DNA of 64,000 bases, taken from the NCBI GenBank assembly GCA_963662865.1, contig OY759969.1, positions 1,488,001 through 1,552,000 of the forward strand, written 5' to 3'. The notes below the pieces were generated by a model. The model searched no databases. It was not told the origin of the DNA and was given only the letters and a program-made list of their open reading frames with translations. The DNA is from JAJDYQ01 sp963662865 (GTDB lineage: Bacteria > Pseudomonadota > Gammaproteobacteria > JAJDYQ01). This document shows positions 46,193-55,228 of the stretch, piece after piece (position 1 is the stretch's first letter; each line of letters opens with the position of its first letter). The translations under genes were made by a program, and so were the position numbers.

Positions 46193-46996
46193 ATGAGCAA
46201 GCCGTCACCCGTTGATCTCGACATGCTGGTTATGGCGCTACAGGCAGATGACAATGTAACCTGGTGGCTTGATACGACGAATGGCGAGGTCACGCCGGGA
46301 CCAATTGAGGAAATTCATGCCGATCCCCGGATACCATCATCACGATACATTAACATAGAGCCAATACCTTCCGATGTGCTACCGACATTGATGGAAAGCT
46401 TTATCGCCACCGTTGATGAACAGGCTTGCTGCCATAAATTACAGGCGGCATTACAGCACAAACAGGCGGACTGGCATTTCAAACAAGCCCTGGCGGAATA
46501 TCCGGAGTTTGAAGACGAGTGGTACGCCTTTAAGGAGCAATTCTATACCCTGCAAGCCAGACAATGGCTGAGAGATCGCAACTTTGAGGGCCGTACAGTC
46601 AGTCAGCAGTCAGACAATCCCTCGGCCATCAACGTCTCTCCAGAGACACAAACCGTTTTACTGTCGGCACAGATTCAATCGGAACAACCGATCAGATACG
46701 TTTTATGGAAACCGCATGAAAGGATGGACGAATCAACACTGACGGCATATGACAACGAAAATTACGTACTTGGAGAAACCGGTATTAACAAAAATCAGCT
46801 ATGCGCAATAGAACATTTACTTGGTCAGGCCGATTGCGGACTCTGTACCACAAAAAATCCCAATGGAATTAAAATCGTCCTGCACTACGCCACATCTGAT
46901 GGAGAGATACGGATTGACGGATATTTACAGGGTGGCAGCTGGCTGGATCGGCTACAATCATCTCTGGCGCTGATACTCGGATTGCCCGCCCGGTGA
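46193..46996 (+). CDS. UPF0158 family protein with extra C-terminal domain
   Basis: 267 residues. The first 140 match the UPF0158 pattern: VDLDMLVMALQ, WWLDTTNGEV, SRYINIEPIP, then HFKQALAEYPEFEDEWYAFKEQ. The family is usually about 140-170 residues; here about 125 further residues, of unknown fold, follow. Function of the family is unknown. It lies two bases after xthA. Confidence 0.75.
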   Translation: MSKPSPVDLDMLVMALQADDNVTWWLDTTNGEVTPGPIEEIHADPRIPSSRYINIEPIPSDVLPTLMESFIATVDEQACCHKLQAALQHKQADWHFKQALAEYPEFEDEWYAFKEQFYTLQARQWLRDRNFEGRTVSQQSDNPSAINVSPETQTVLLSAQIQSEQPIRYVLWKPHERMDESTLTAYDNENYVLGETGINKNQLCAIEHLLGQADCGLCTTKNPNGIKIVLHYATSDGEIRIDGYLQGGSWLDRLQSSLALILGLPAR

Positions 46997-47142
46997 AGGC
47001 ACAATATGCAATGGACTCATACACACCATAGCCTCGGTCTCAAGCCGCCACTATAATAGTTCACCCAACATCGCCCCAAGTACCAGGGGTATTGGACTAA
47101 CAGAAGATTGCACAACATCAACAAAGTGGCTATGTTCCCTCC

Positions 47143-47640
47143 ATGAGACTCGCGACATTGTTCATGCTGTTGATCTTTTGCGCTGGTGCCGGTGCCGAGC
47201 TTTACCGATGGATTGATAAAAAGGGCCGTGTTCATTTCTCGGACAGGCCGCTTGACGACAGCGCGGAGATTTATACTCCCGAGCCGATTCTGGTTGTACC
47301 GGCCGGTCCGGCGACACCACTATCGCCGGAGACAAAGCCTCGTCAGGAAATCAGATATGACTCCCTGTCAATCACATTGCCCGCAGACGATCAGGTATTT
47401 ACGCCGGACACGGAAAGTGTCACCATCAATGCCGAGTTGCAGCCAGTACTGCACATTGAACATTCCATCGTCCTGTATCTTGACGGAGACAGCGTTTCCA
47501 GGGGTTCCTCAACCCGTTTCACTCTCCCGGACCTGGATCGGGGAACGCATACCGTGTACATCGCCGTTGAAAATGACAGAGGCAAAACACTGATCCGTTC
47601 CAAGCCCGTTCAGTTTCACGTCCAGCGCCACCATCTGTAA
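47143..47640 (+). CDS. Exported DUF4124-domain protein
   Basis: 165 residues. Signal peptide MRLATLFMLLIFCAGAGA, then the signature ELYRWIDKKGRVHFSDRP. The C-terminal part (about 75-160) has the beta-rich look of an immunoglobulin-like domain (LPADDQVFTPDTESVTI, HTVYIAVENDRGKTL). Such a gene is commonly found just before ntrB in gammaproteobacteria, as here; its link to nitrogen regulation is not known. Confidence 0.82.
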   Translation: MRLATLFMLLIFCAGAGAELYRWIDKKGRVHFSDRPLDDSAEIYTPEPILVVPAGPATPLSPETKPRQEIRYDSLSITLPADDQVFTPDTESVTINAELQPVLHIEHSIVLYLDGDSVSRGSSTRFTLPDLDRGTHTVYIAVENDRGKTLIRSKPVQFHVQRHHL

Positions 47641-47712
47641 CAGGATCCTCCGGCTTGAGATACCACCGTCCTGCGCTCCTCCCCGGCCATTGTATTTTCT
47701 AGATAAGCCGGC

Positions 47713-48832
47713 TTGCCCCCTGCCTTGCACCAGACCGTGGACATGGTTCTGAATACACAGACCGGACTGTTGCTGGATACCATGAACACCGGAATAGTAC
47801 TTATTACCGCCGGGTTTCATGTCCGGCATATGAATATGGCCGCCGAATTCATGCTGGGCATGAGCCGCACCACGGCAAACGGTCGCAATATTTTCGAGAC
47901 ATTTCCCTGTATTGCTCACATCAAAGAGCAGTTGATCATGGCCTGGAACAGTCAGCGGGTTTATTCCGGGCGGGATATGGAGATCGTCATGGAAAAGCCG
48001 TGTCGCATTATTATTGACTGTGTCATCTCTCCGAAAATCAGTGACGACCTGGATACCGAGTATCTGATTATCGAGCTCCATCAGGTTGATCGCCGTCTCC
48101 GTATTTCACGTGAGGGCCATCTGCTATCCCAAGGTGAGAGGTACCCGCGAATTGTTACGGGGTGTCGCACACGAAGTGAAGAACCCTCTCGGAGGTATTC
48201 GCGGTGCCGCACAGTTGCTGGCCAGCGAATTGCCCGGCTCTCGGTACACCTGTTATACCAATGTCATCATCCAAGAGGTGGATCGTCTGCAAAGTCTGCT
48301 GGACCGTATGCTGGGTCCGAGACAGCTTCCCAAACCAGAAATGGTTAGCATTCATCAAATGCTGGAACAGGTTCGCAAACTGGCTGAGGTTGATAACGAA
48401 TACAGTATTCGCCTCGTTACGGATTACGACCCAAACCTGCCTGAGATATATGCCGATGCCGGTATGTTGCAGCAAGCTCTCTTGAATCTGATAAGAAACG
48501 CTATACAGGCTACTACTACCGACGATGGCGGCGATGGCAAAGTGGTGCTCAGGACACGCCCTGAACGTCAGTTGACCATAGGACATGCAAAGCATCGTTT
48601 GTTAATCAAAGTCGAAATAATTGATAACGACAGCGGCATCCCCGAAGATATGGTTGAAACCATGTTTCTGCCCCTGATTACCGGCAGAAAAGATGGTTCC
48701 GGGCTGAGTTTGCCGATCGCTCAAAATCTGGTGCAGCGGCATGGCGGTCTAATCGAGTACGAAAGATGCGACGGTAAAACCCGCTTTATCGTCTATTTGC
48801 CCGCAGGACGGAAAAATGACACAGGTAAGTGA
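47713..48832 (+). pseudogene. glnL: Nitrogen-regulation sensor kinase NtrB, frameshifted
   Basis: NtrB (GlnL) phosphorylates and dephosphorylates NtrC under PII control. The PAS part is read in one frame (LLDTMNTGIVLITAGFHVRH). After REGHLLSQGE near 48138 the family sequence continues one frame over with GTRELLRGVAHEVKNPLGG, including the phospho-acceptor His, and then the ATPase boxes (LLNLIRNAIQA, DNDSGIPEDM). One extra base (or two missing) explains the break. The second frame overlaps the ntrC start. Both halves are otherwise well conserved, so the mutation is recent or a sequence error. Confidence 0.88.
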
Positions 48833-50242
48833 AGTCTGGGTAGTCGATGACGACCAGTCAATACGCTGGGTTTTGGAAAAGGCGCTGGCCCGCACCGACA
48901 AGCCTGCCTGGATATTTGAAAATGCGGAGGATGCGATTAAGGCACTGCAGTCTTGCCGCCCCCGCGTTATTGTCACCGATATTCGTATGCCAGGGATGTC
49001 GGGCATTGAGTTGCTCAGCACGTTACAGGATCAGCACCCTCGTGTGCCCGTCGTCATTATGACGGCCTTCTCGGATCTGGACAGCGCCGTGTCGGCCTAT
49101 GAGGTCGGGGCATTTGAGTACCTGCCCAAGCCATTCGATGTAGATAAGGCCATGGATATTATCGAACGGGCCTTTGAGTCCTCTGGCTCCCGGCCGGATA
49201 CAGGCAGCACCGTCACCACCGCCGATGATGACACGCCTGAAATTATCGGCAAAACGCCAGCGATGCAGGAAGTTTTTCGCACCATCGACCGATTGGTGCG
49301 TTCCGATGTCACAGTACTTATCACCGGTGAATCCGGCACCGGCAAGGAACTGGTCACCAGGGCGCTGCATCGGCACAGCACTCGCAGGGAACGACCCTTT
49401 ATCGCCATGAATATGGCCGCTATTCCAAAAGATTTGATGGAGGCTGAGATCTTCGGACATGAAAAAGGGGCTTTTACCGGTGCCGGTACCCGGCGTCAGG
49501 GGCGCTTTGAACAGGCTGACGGCGGAACCCTGTTCATGGATGAGATAAGAGTGATATGCCAGCCGAGTTGCAGACCCGTCTGCTTCGTGTCTTGGCCGAT
49601 AGCGAGTTTTACCGCATCGGTGGACATGTCCCGATAACAGCGGATGTCCGCATTATTGCCGCGACTCATCAGGATCTGTTAAAGCGGTCTGCACGCAGTC
49701 AGTTCCGTGAGGATCTGTATCATCGCCTCAACGTCATCCGTATTCATCTTCCCGCCCTGCGGGAGCGGGTCGAAGATATCCCGCTGCTGGCCCGGAATTT
49801 TCTGGCCCGAATTGGCCACGAGCTTGGCATCGAATCCAGGTTCCTGACCGATGAAGCAAGGGAGCATCGGATGAAACTGAAGTGGCCCGGCAATGTGCGC
49901 GAACTAGAAAACACCTGTCGCTGGCTCACCGTGATGTGCCACAGCCGCGAGATTTATGTTCGGGACCTGCCGGCCGAGTTGCGTGATGCGGCATCCGCAC
50001 CCGCCTTACCGGAAGAGGCCATGGCCAGAAATGATTGGAAAGAATCGTTGTCACGCTGGCTTGACAAGCAATATCAAGCCGGTGATACGGAATCTGTCAA
50101 GCGCGTGGTGGAACAAACTGAACGTGTCCTTATCAGTGTGGCGCTCAAGCTGTGTCATGGGAAAAAACATGAGGCAGCCAATCTATTGGGATGGGGCCGC
50201 AATACGCTAACACGAAAGGTCCGGCTCTATGGGATGGAGTGA
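48816..50242 (+). pseudogene. glnG: Nitrogen-regulation response regulator NtrC, frameshifted
   Basis: Sigma-54 activator. The receiver domain (WVVDDDQSIRWVLEKAL, phospho-Asp in VTDIRMPG) and the first half of the AAA+ domain (GESGTGKELV, EKGAFTGAG, GGTLFMDEI) are in one frame. After DEI, near 49547, the expected DMPAELQTRLLRVLAD continues in another frame; a tandem AG duplication (two extra bases) would cause it. The rest is intact, with WPGNVRELEN and the C-terminal Fis-type helix-turn-helix LLGWGRNTLTRKVRLYGM. As read, the product ends before the Arg-finger region and would not activate transcription. Confidence 0.88.
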
Positions 50243-50524
50243 TGGGCCTGTCCCTGAATCACGGGCAGCTCCCCTGAAAAAGGCTCCCGCCCAACTTGAT
50301 CTGTCAGAAGCAGTTACGCCTTGGTCTATTGTGTTCCTGTACGATGAACTGGTTCTGCATTTCGATCATTCCCTACATAAACGGGCGAGTTGGTAACATC
50401 CGAGGCAGAGGCTTTGACGGTAACTTAGTCATTCCCACAGGAAAATATCCTCACAAAACTGGTTTTAGATAATCGACTCTGCTAGTCTTTATGATAAAAG
50501 AACGAAAAGGCGAGAGGATAAACT

Positions 50525-51163
50525 ATGCGTACCATCATGGTAATCAACGCCAAAGGCGGCTCAGGCAAAAGTACTATTGCGACCAATCTGGCCAGTTACT
50601 ATGCCTGCAAGGGCAATAAAGTCACTTTGGTTGATTATGACCCACAGGGTTCCAGCCTGGGGTGGCTCAAGGTGCGTCCTTCGGTCAACAGGCCCAGGAT
50701 TCAAGGGATAGACGGCACCTCTGCGACCGTTAACCCCGGTCGTGGTACCGGTTATATGATTATGGATGCGCCGGCATCTGTTCACGGCAAGGATCTCAAC
50801 AATCTGGTTCGCCGCGCCCGTACCTTCATCATTCCGGTTCTGCCTTCACCCATGGACATGCGTGCGGCAGCGGACTACATCAAGGAAATTCGTGCGACCA
50901 GTCTGATATCGGCCAAAAAGGGCAAGATATGTCTGGTTGCCAACCGTGGGCGCGACCGTACCCGGGTCTTCTGGGAGCTGGATGAATTCCTGGATCACCT
51001 GCGTGAACCCTATGTCGCTGCACTGTCAGACAGCATGAACTATGTGCGTGCGGTCGAAAAGGGCCTGGGGATTTTTGAAATGGCCCCGGCGGCAACCGCC
51101 CTGCACCGCGCCGAGTGGGAACCATTGATCAAGTGGCTGGAATCCAAGTCGAGCCAGCCATAA
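50525..51163 (+). CDS. ParA/MinD-family ATPase
   Basis: 212 residues. The deviant Walker A is NAKGGSGKSTIATNLA near the N-terminus, then VDYDPQGSSLGWL and the Walker B-like GYMIMDAPA. It lacks the N-terminal DNA-binding part of plasmid ParA, so it resembles orphan ParA/Soj-like proteins that position cellular cargo. No parB neighbour is present; the ParB-like cassette proteins lie 15 kb away and look unrelated in role. The ATG is preceded by GAGAGG at a suitable distance. Confidence 0.85.
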   Translation: MRTIMVINAKGGSGKSTIATNLASYYACKGNKVTLVDYDPQGSSLGWLKVRPSVNRPRIQGIDGTSATVNPGRGTGYMIMDAPASVHGKDLNNLVRRARTFIIPVLPSPMDMRAAADYIKEIRATSLISAKKGKICLVANRGRDRTRVFWELDEFLDHLREPYVAALSDSMNYVRAVEKGLGIFEMAPAATALHRAEWEPLIKWLESKSSQP

Positions 51164-51433
51164 AGGGGGAGTTCCCCGCAGGATGTCAGCGGGATACACC
51201 GGCGATATTATTACCCGGGGCTGTACGCGCCCGGGCTGCCGCCCACAAGCTGTAGCATACAGACCAGACTCGCTTCCTGACGCCAGACAAATCGGTATCC
51301 GAGTCTGCCGAGGACTGAATACCGTGAAATAGCGATGGCTGCTGATAAAACTCCAATTAGAGCTCTCTGCAAAAAGCAGCCTGAGTCTGGCTCATATTGC
51401 CTTTGACTGGCATTAACCCCATAGTAGCTCCCG

Positions 51434-51450
51434 AACCGGGTTGCCCGGTT
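51434..51450 (+). other. Perfect 7-bp hairpin before the reductase gene
   Basis: AACCGGG, loop TTG, CCCGGTT, 22 bases before the ATG at 51472 within an otherwise featureless 308-base gap. It could be a leader structure or the end of the preceding transcript; there is no T run. Confidence 0.35.
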
Positions 51451-51471
51451 GTTATTCAGACATGGCCTTAC

Positions 51472-52521
51472 ATGAAGATTTCCATACAGAACAAAAACCA
51501 GTCTTTCGAGTGCGGCGCGGACGAAAACATCCTTGATGCCGCCCTTCGCCAGGGCATTACCATGCCTTACGGCTGTCGCGGCGGGTGCTGCGGAAACTGT
51601 ATGGGTGGCGTAGTTGAAGGCGGATTCACCTACCCCAACGGTCAGCCTGACGGTATTGCCGACAGCGAAATTGCCGGAGGCAAGGCCCTCTTTTGTCAGG
51701 CTCGCCCGGAAACCGACATGGTTATTGACGTCAGAATCGTCGATATGCCGGAAGGCATCGAACGGCGCAAGATGCCTGCGCGCGTACACAGTACTACAAG
51801 GCTGGCAGATGATGTCGTACATATGAAACTGAAAATACCGGCGGCTGACCGCCTGCAATTTCTCGCCGGCCAATATGTGGATTTTATTCTGAGCGACGGT
51901 CGTCGCCGTGCTTTCTCTCTGGCTAATCCACCCCACCATGACGAGTTCCTGGAATTCCAGATTCGTCATGTATCGGGGGGCTACTTTACTCATTTCGTCT
52001 TCGAGGAGATGCGGAACAAGGCGTTGATTCGCATCGAGGGCCCGCTTGGGACCTTTTATCTGCGTGAAGACCACGAGGAACCGATTATCATGATGGCGGG
52101 CGGCACTGGTATGGCACCACTACGCAGCATCCTGCTGCATATGTTTGAGATCGGTGATAAACGTCCGGTCCACCTGTTCTGGGGTACCCGCACAAAAAAG
52201 GATATCTATCTGCAGGATGAAATCAGCCAATGGCTCAAAGACCACCCGGACAATCTGAAGTTCACGCCTGTCCTTTCCGAGCCGGTAGAATCCGATCACT
52301 GGAATGGCGATACCGGCTTTGTTCATGAAGCGGTCATCCGCACCTACCCCGATATGTCCGATTACGAAGTCTACATGAGCGGCCCCCCTCCGATGATCTA
52401 TTCGGCAAGAGATGCTTTCATGGCGCAGGGTCTGCCTGAAGATCGGGTGTTTTCTGATGCCTTTGATTTCTCGGATGACCCGGGCCTGTCGGCGGCCAAA
52501 AAAGAAAGCGGGATCGGCTAG
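51472..52521 (+). CDS. 2Fe-2S flavoprotein reductase (CDP-6-deoxy-glucoseen reductase-like)
   Basis: 349 residues. The N-terminal plant-type ferredoxin domain has the cluster motif CRGGCCGNC and a distal Cys in FCQARPE. An FAD domain follows (RRAFSLANPP) and then an NAD domain (MMAGGTGMAPLRSIL, FWGTRTKKDIYL, YMSGPPPM). This electron-transfer layout is shared with AscD-like and oxygenase reductases; no oxygenase partner is adjacent. The start at 51472 matches the family N-terminus; the frame is open to 51397. Confidence 0.87.
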   Translation: MKISIQNKNQSFECGADENILDAALRQGITMPYGCRGGCCGNCMGGVVEGGFTYPNGQPDGIADSEIAGGKALFCQARPETDMVIDVRIVDMPEGIERRKMPARVHSTTRLADDVVHMKLKIPAADRLQFLAGQYVDFILSDGRRRAFSLANPPHHDEFLEFQIRHVSGGYFTHFVFEEMRNKALIRIEGPLGTFYLREDHEEPIIMMAGGTGMAPLRSILLHMFEIGDKRPVHLFWGTRTKKDIYLQDEISQWLKDHPDNLKFTPVLSEPVESDHWNGDTGFVHEAVIRTYPDMSDYEVYMSGPPPMIYSARDAFMAQGLPEDRVFSDAFDFSDDPGLSAAKKESGIG

Positions 52522-52525
52522 TTGC

Positions 52526-53317
52526 TTATAACTTACCCGCAGCCTGCAACAATCTGTTATACATCGCCGCATCCGTTGCATCATCGGCAATCATCGGCAC
52601 CTGCCTGATATGCAGATCACGCACGGCGTCGGCCACCCGCACTCCAGGCACCAGAAATCCGGCGTTTTCCCTTAGCCATTCCGCCTGTTCATCACTCGCC
52701 AACTCAAACAGGTGGCACAGGCCCTTTACGCTGGTAATCGCTACCACGGCCCGCTCGGCTTTCATCAATTCGCTTAACGGTGTATTGCAGGTCTTTGGCT
52801 TCACCCGCACATAAATGTCAATTTCGTTGACCTTGCCACCACGATGCCTGAGCTGTTCTCTCAGATAGTCGCGCCCGCCCCTGCCTTTGACAATCGTGTA
52901 TTGGCGTCCGGCAATGTCCCGCATCTCCGGCATGGCCAGCAGGGCTTCGCTGTTACAAGGGCTGGGGGGCACCAGCCCGGGTTCGATACCCCGTTCTTTC
53001 AATCGGGCGGCAGTTGCGTTACCGATGGCGATAATCCGGGTCTGCCCAAGCCATTCCGGATTCACGGCATTGATTGCTGGCACACCCAGACGAACGGCAT
53101 TACCGCTGATAAAAATCACGCAGCCAACATTCTGCTGGAGCAGACCCTTTGACTCCTCACTTAGCCCGATCTCTCTGATTTCAATCACGGGAAAGCGAAT
53201 CGCCCCGCCGCCCGCCTGCCTGATCATTTCAAAAAAAGGCCGTGCCTGATGTTCCGGGCGCGTTACCAGTATGGTGACATTTTCCAGTGTTTTCTCTGCC
53301 ATTTCCGTATCGCTCAC
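52526..53317 (-). CDS. hemD: Uroporphyrinogen-III synthase
   Basis: Cyclises hydroxymethylbilane to uroporphyrinogen III for haem, sirohaem and B12. 263 residues. Poorly conserved family; recognisable blocks are ILVTRPEHQA, FISGNAVRLG, IIAIGNATAARLKERGI and VAITSVKGLCHL. An ATG five codons in is an alternative start. It lies 16 bases after algR. hemC, which in Pseudomonas and relatives stands between algR and hemD, is absent, as are hemX and hemY downstream. Confidence 0.9.
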   Translation of the reverse strand: MSDTEMAEKTLENVTILVTRPEHQARPFFEMIRQAGGGAIRFPVIEIREIGLSEESKGLLQQNVGCVIFISGNAVRLGVPAINAVNPEWLGQTRIIAIGNATAARLKERGIEPGLVPPSPCNSEALLAMPEMRDIAGRQYTIVKGRGGRDYLREQLRHRGGKVNEIDIYVRVKPKTCNTPLSELMKAERAVVAITSVKGLCHLFELASDEQAEWLRENAGFLVPGVRVADAVRDLHIRQVPMIADDATDAAMYNRLLQAAGKL

Positions 53318-53333
53318 AGCGAGTCGCTTGCCG

Positions 53334-54104
53334 TTATCTTGCAGACAACTGAGGATAATCCTGGTCTCTGAATAACGCCCTGACCGCAGGCAAGTGCCGT
53401 CGGCTTATTACGATCCGGTCTTCAGTGTCGATAACAAGAACATGGCCGCGCCCTTCGCCATCTTTTTCCAGCGATGTTATGCGTGATTTTGCTACCAGTG
53501 CATTGCGGTGGATACGAATAAACTCCGTCTCAAACTCCTGTTCCAGGGACGCTAATGATTCTTCAATTAATACCTGACCACCTTCGTAATAGACTTCCAC
53601 ATACTTGGAGTCGGCCCTGAAATAGTAAATATCGGCTAAATCAATCAAGCGCAGATTACCTCTGATTCGCGCACAAATCTGTTTACGTGCGCTACCGATT
53701 TCCTCTTTGACCCCATCTGACCGGCTGATCCCGTCTGCCTGGGCGCGCGTGAGCTTGCATGCCGATAGCAATGCGGCTTCCAGCTTGTCTCGATGAACGG
53801 GCTTCAACAAATAGGCTACGGCATGCGATTCAAATGCCTGTAGCGCATGCTCACTGTAGGCAGTAGTAAATATTATGGCTGGCGGGTTGTCTTTTCCGGC
53901 AAAATATTTGCCAACCTCAATGCCATTCATATCGGGCATTCGAATATCCAGCAACAGGATATCCGCCTTCAACAACTCTGCCTTGTCAATCGCGTCCAGT
54001 CCATTGCCTGCTTCACCGAGAAACTCGTAACCGCCGATGGACGACAGTTGCATCTTCAGGCGTGTGCGAGCCAGCGGCTCGTCATCAACAATCAGTACTT
54101 TCAT
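53334..54104 (-). CDS. algR: LytTR-family response regulator (AlgR-like)
   Basis: 256 residues. The receiver domain has VLIVDDEPLARTRL and phospho-Asp in DILLLDIRMPDMNG. The C-terminal LytTR DNA-binding domain has YYFRADSKYVEVYYEGG and EFIRIHRNALVAKSRI. In Pseudomonas AlgR controls alginate, type IV pili and virulence; the target set here is unknown. It overlaps algZ by four bases and is followed by hemD, the conserved algZ-algR-hem order. Confidence 0.9.
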   Translation of the reverse strand: MKVLIVDDEPLARTRLKMQLSSIGGYEFLGEAGNGLDAIDKAELLKADILLLDIRMPDMNGIEVGKYFAGKDNPPAIIFTTAYSEHALQAFESHAVAYLLKPVHRDKLEAALLSACKLTRAQADGISRSDGVKEEIGSARKQICARIRGNLRLIDLADIYYFRADSKYVEVYYEGGQVLIEESLASLEQEFETEFIRIHRNALVAKSRITSLEKDGEGRGHVLVIDTEDRIVISRRHLPAVRALFRDQDYPQLSAR

Positions 54105-55147
54105 GTTTTACCCTCATATGGCAACGTCAATAGCACGTAGTAGCTTTCCATGTCCTGTGATGACTGCAAGCTGGCCCTGTTACCATACATGATACCGAGC
54201 CGTTCGCTTATATTGGCAATCGCCATTTGATTGCCGCGACGCAGCGTGTCATCATCGCGTGTCGGCAGGGGATTAGTGATGGTAATTTTGACTTCTCCAT
54301 CCAGCACTGCCGAAATACTGATCCACCCACCATCACTGCGCGGCTCAATACCATGATAAACGGCGTTTTCCACCAGCGGCTGTATCGTCAGTGCCGGAAT
54401 GCTGACATTGAGCACGGCATCGTTGATATTCCAGAGAATCTGCAAACGTTGTCCCAGACGCAGTTTTTCCACAGCAAGATAGTGTCGCGTTAAATCAATC
54501 TCCTTTTTAAGCGTCGTGGTCGAGTCTCCCGATTTCAGCGAGACCCGGTAAATCTCCGATAGGTCCAGAATGGCCTGCTCTGCGGCGTCGGCGTCAATCT
54601 GAGTCAATGCAGCGATCGTATTCATGCTGTTAAACAACAAGTGGGGCCGAATTCTGGCCTGCAAAGCCCGAATACGGGCCTGACTTTCCGCTTCGATATG
54701 TACCTGTAACTGTTGCAGTAAGTACATCACCCATAAAACCACACTGCTGATAATCATACTGATAGCCGTATTTCTCAACAGAAACAGGCCATGCTGTTCG
54801 GGTCGCAGGCTCTGCAACATAGGCTGCATCAGCGTTAGTTGGTAAGCGGACTCGCTCACCATCAGGGTCACCAGTTGAATCACCAGGAAAATAATTATCG
54901 TGCTCATAACCAAACTGAGATTCCTCAACCAGCGATTTAGCAGGCACAGGATGGCAAGACATGTCAGCCCCAGCCATTGCAAAAACATTGCCTGTATCCC
55001 AAGCAACTCCAGGCTGCCCATGAAATTTTCCCCCGGAACCAGCAGTATAACGGCGGCCAGTAACACCATGCTGACCGCCACCAGCAGCACGGAACGTGCG
55101 CTGCAAAAATCGGCTGATAAATTGATTTTTTTCGCCGGAGATACCAT
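54101..55147 (-). CDS. algZ: LytS-type sensor kinase (AlgZ/FimS-like)
   Basis: About 348 residues from the ATG at 55147. Four hydrophobic segments are followed by a His-kinase domain of the LytS class (RPHLLFNSMNTIAALTQ with phospho-acceptor-type His, then LTIQPLVENAVYHGIEP). The frame remains open to 55876, but that part is antisense to argH and carries no kinase sequence, so it is rejected. No strong ribosome-binding site precedes 55147; a TTG two codons upstream is possible. Partner of the overlapping algR. Confidence 0.85.
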   Translation of the reverse strand: MVSPAKKINLSADFCSARSVLLVAVSMVLLAAVILLVPGENFMGSLELLGIQAMFLQWLGLTCLAILCLLNRWLRNLSLVMSTIIIFLVIQLVTLMVSESAYQLTLMQPMLQSLRPEQHGLFLLRNTAISMIISSVVLWVMYLLQQLQVHIEAESQARIRALQARIRPHLLFNSMNTIAALTQIDADAAEQAILDLSEIYRVSLKSGDSTTTLKKEIDLTRHYLAVEKLRLGQRLQILWNINDAVLNVSIPALTIQPLVENAVYHGIEPRSDGGWISISAVLDGEVKITITNPLPTRDDDTLRRGNQMAIANISERLGIMYGNRASLQSSQDMESYYVLLTLPYEGKT

Positions 55148-55228
55148 ACGCAAAGTGTTCAGCGAAACGCCGGCCAACGCAAGTTCATTACACTGATATA
55201 ATCCCCAACTCGGGAAGAAGGACACATT

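Noticed and set aside
48130..49560. Programmed frameshifting in ntrB and ntrC
   Set aside because: No slippery heptamer or downstream structure typical of programmed sites was seen, and the family is not known for it.
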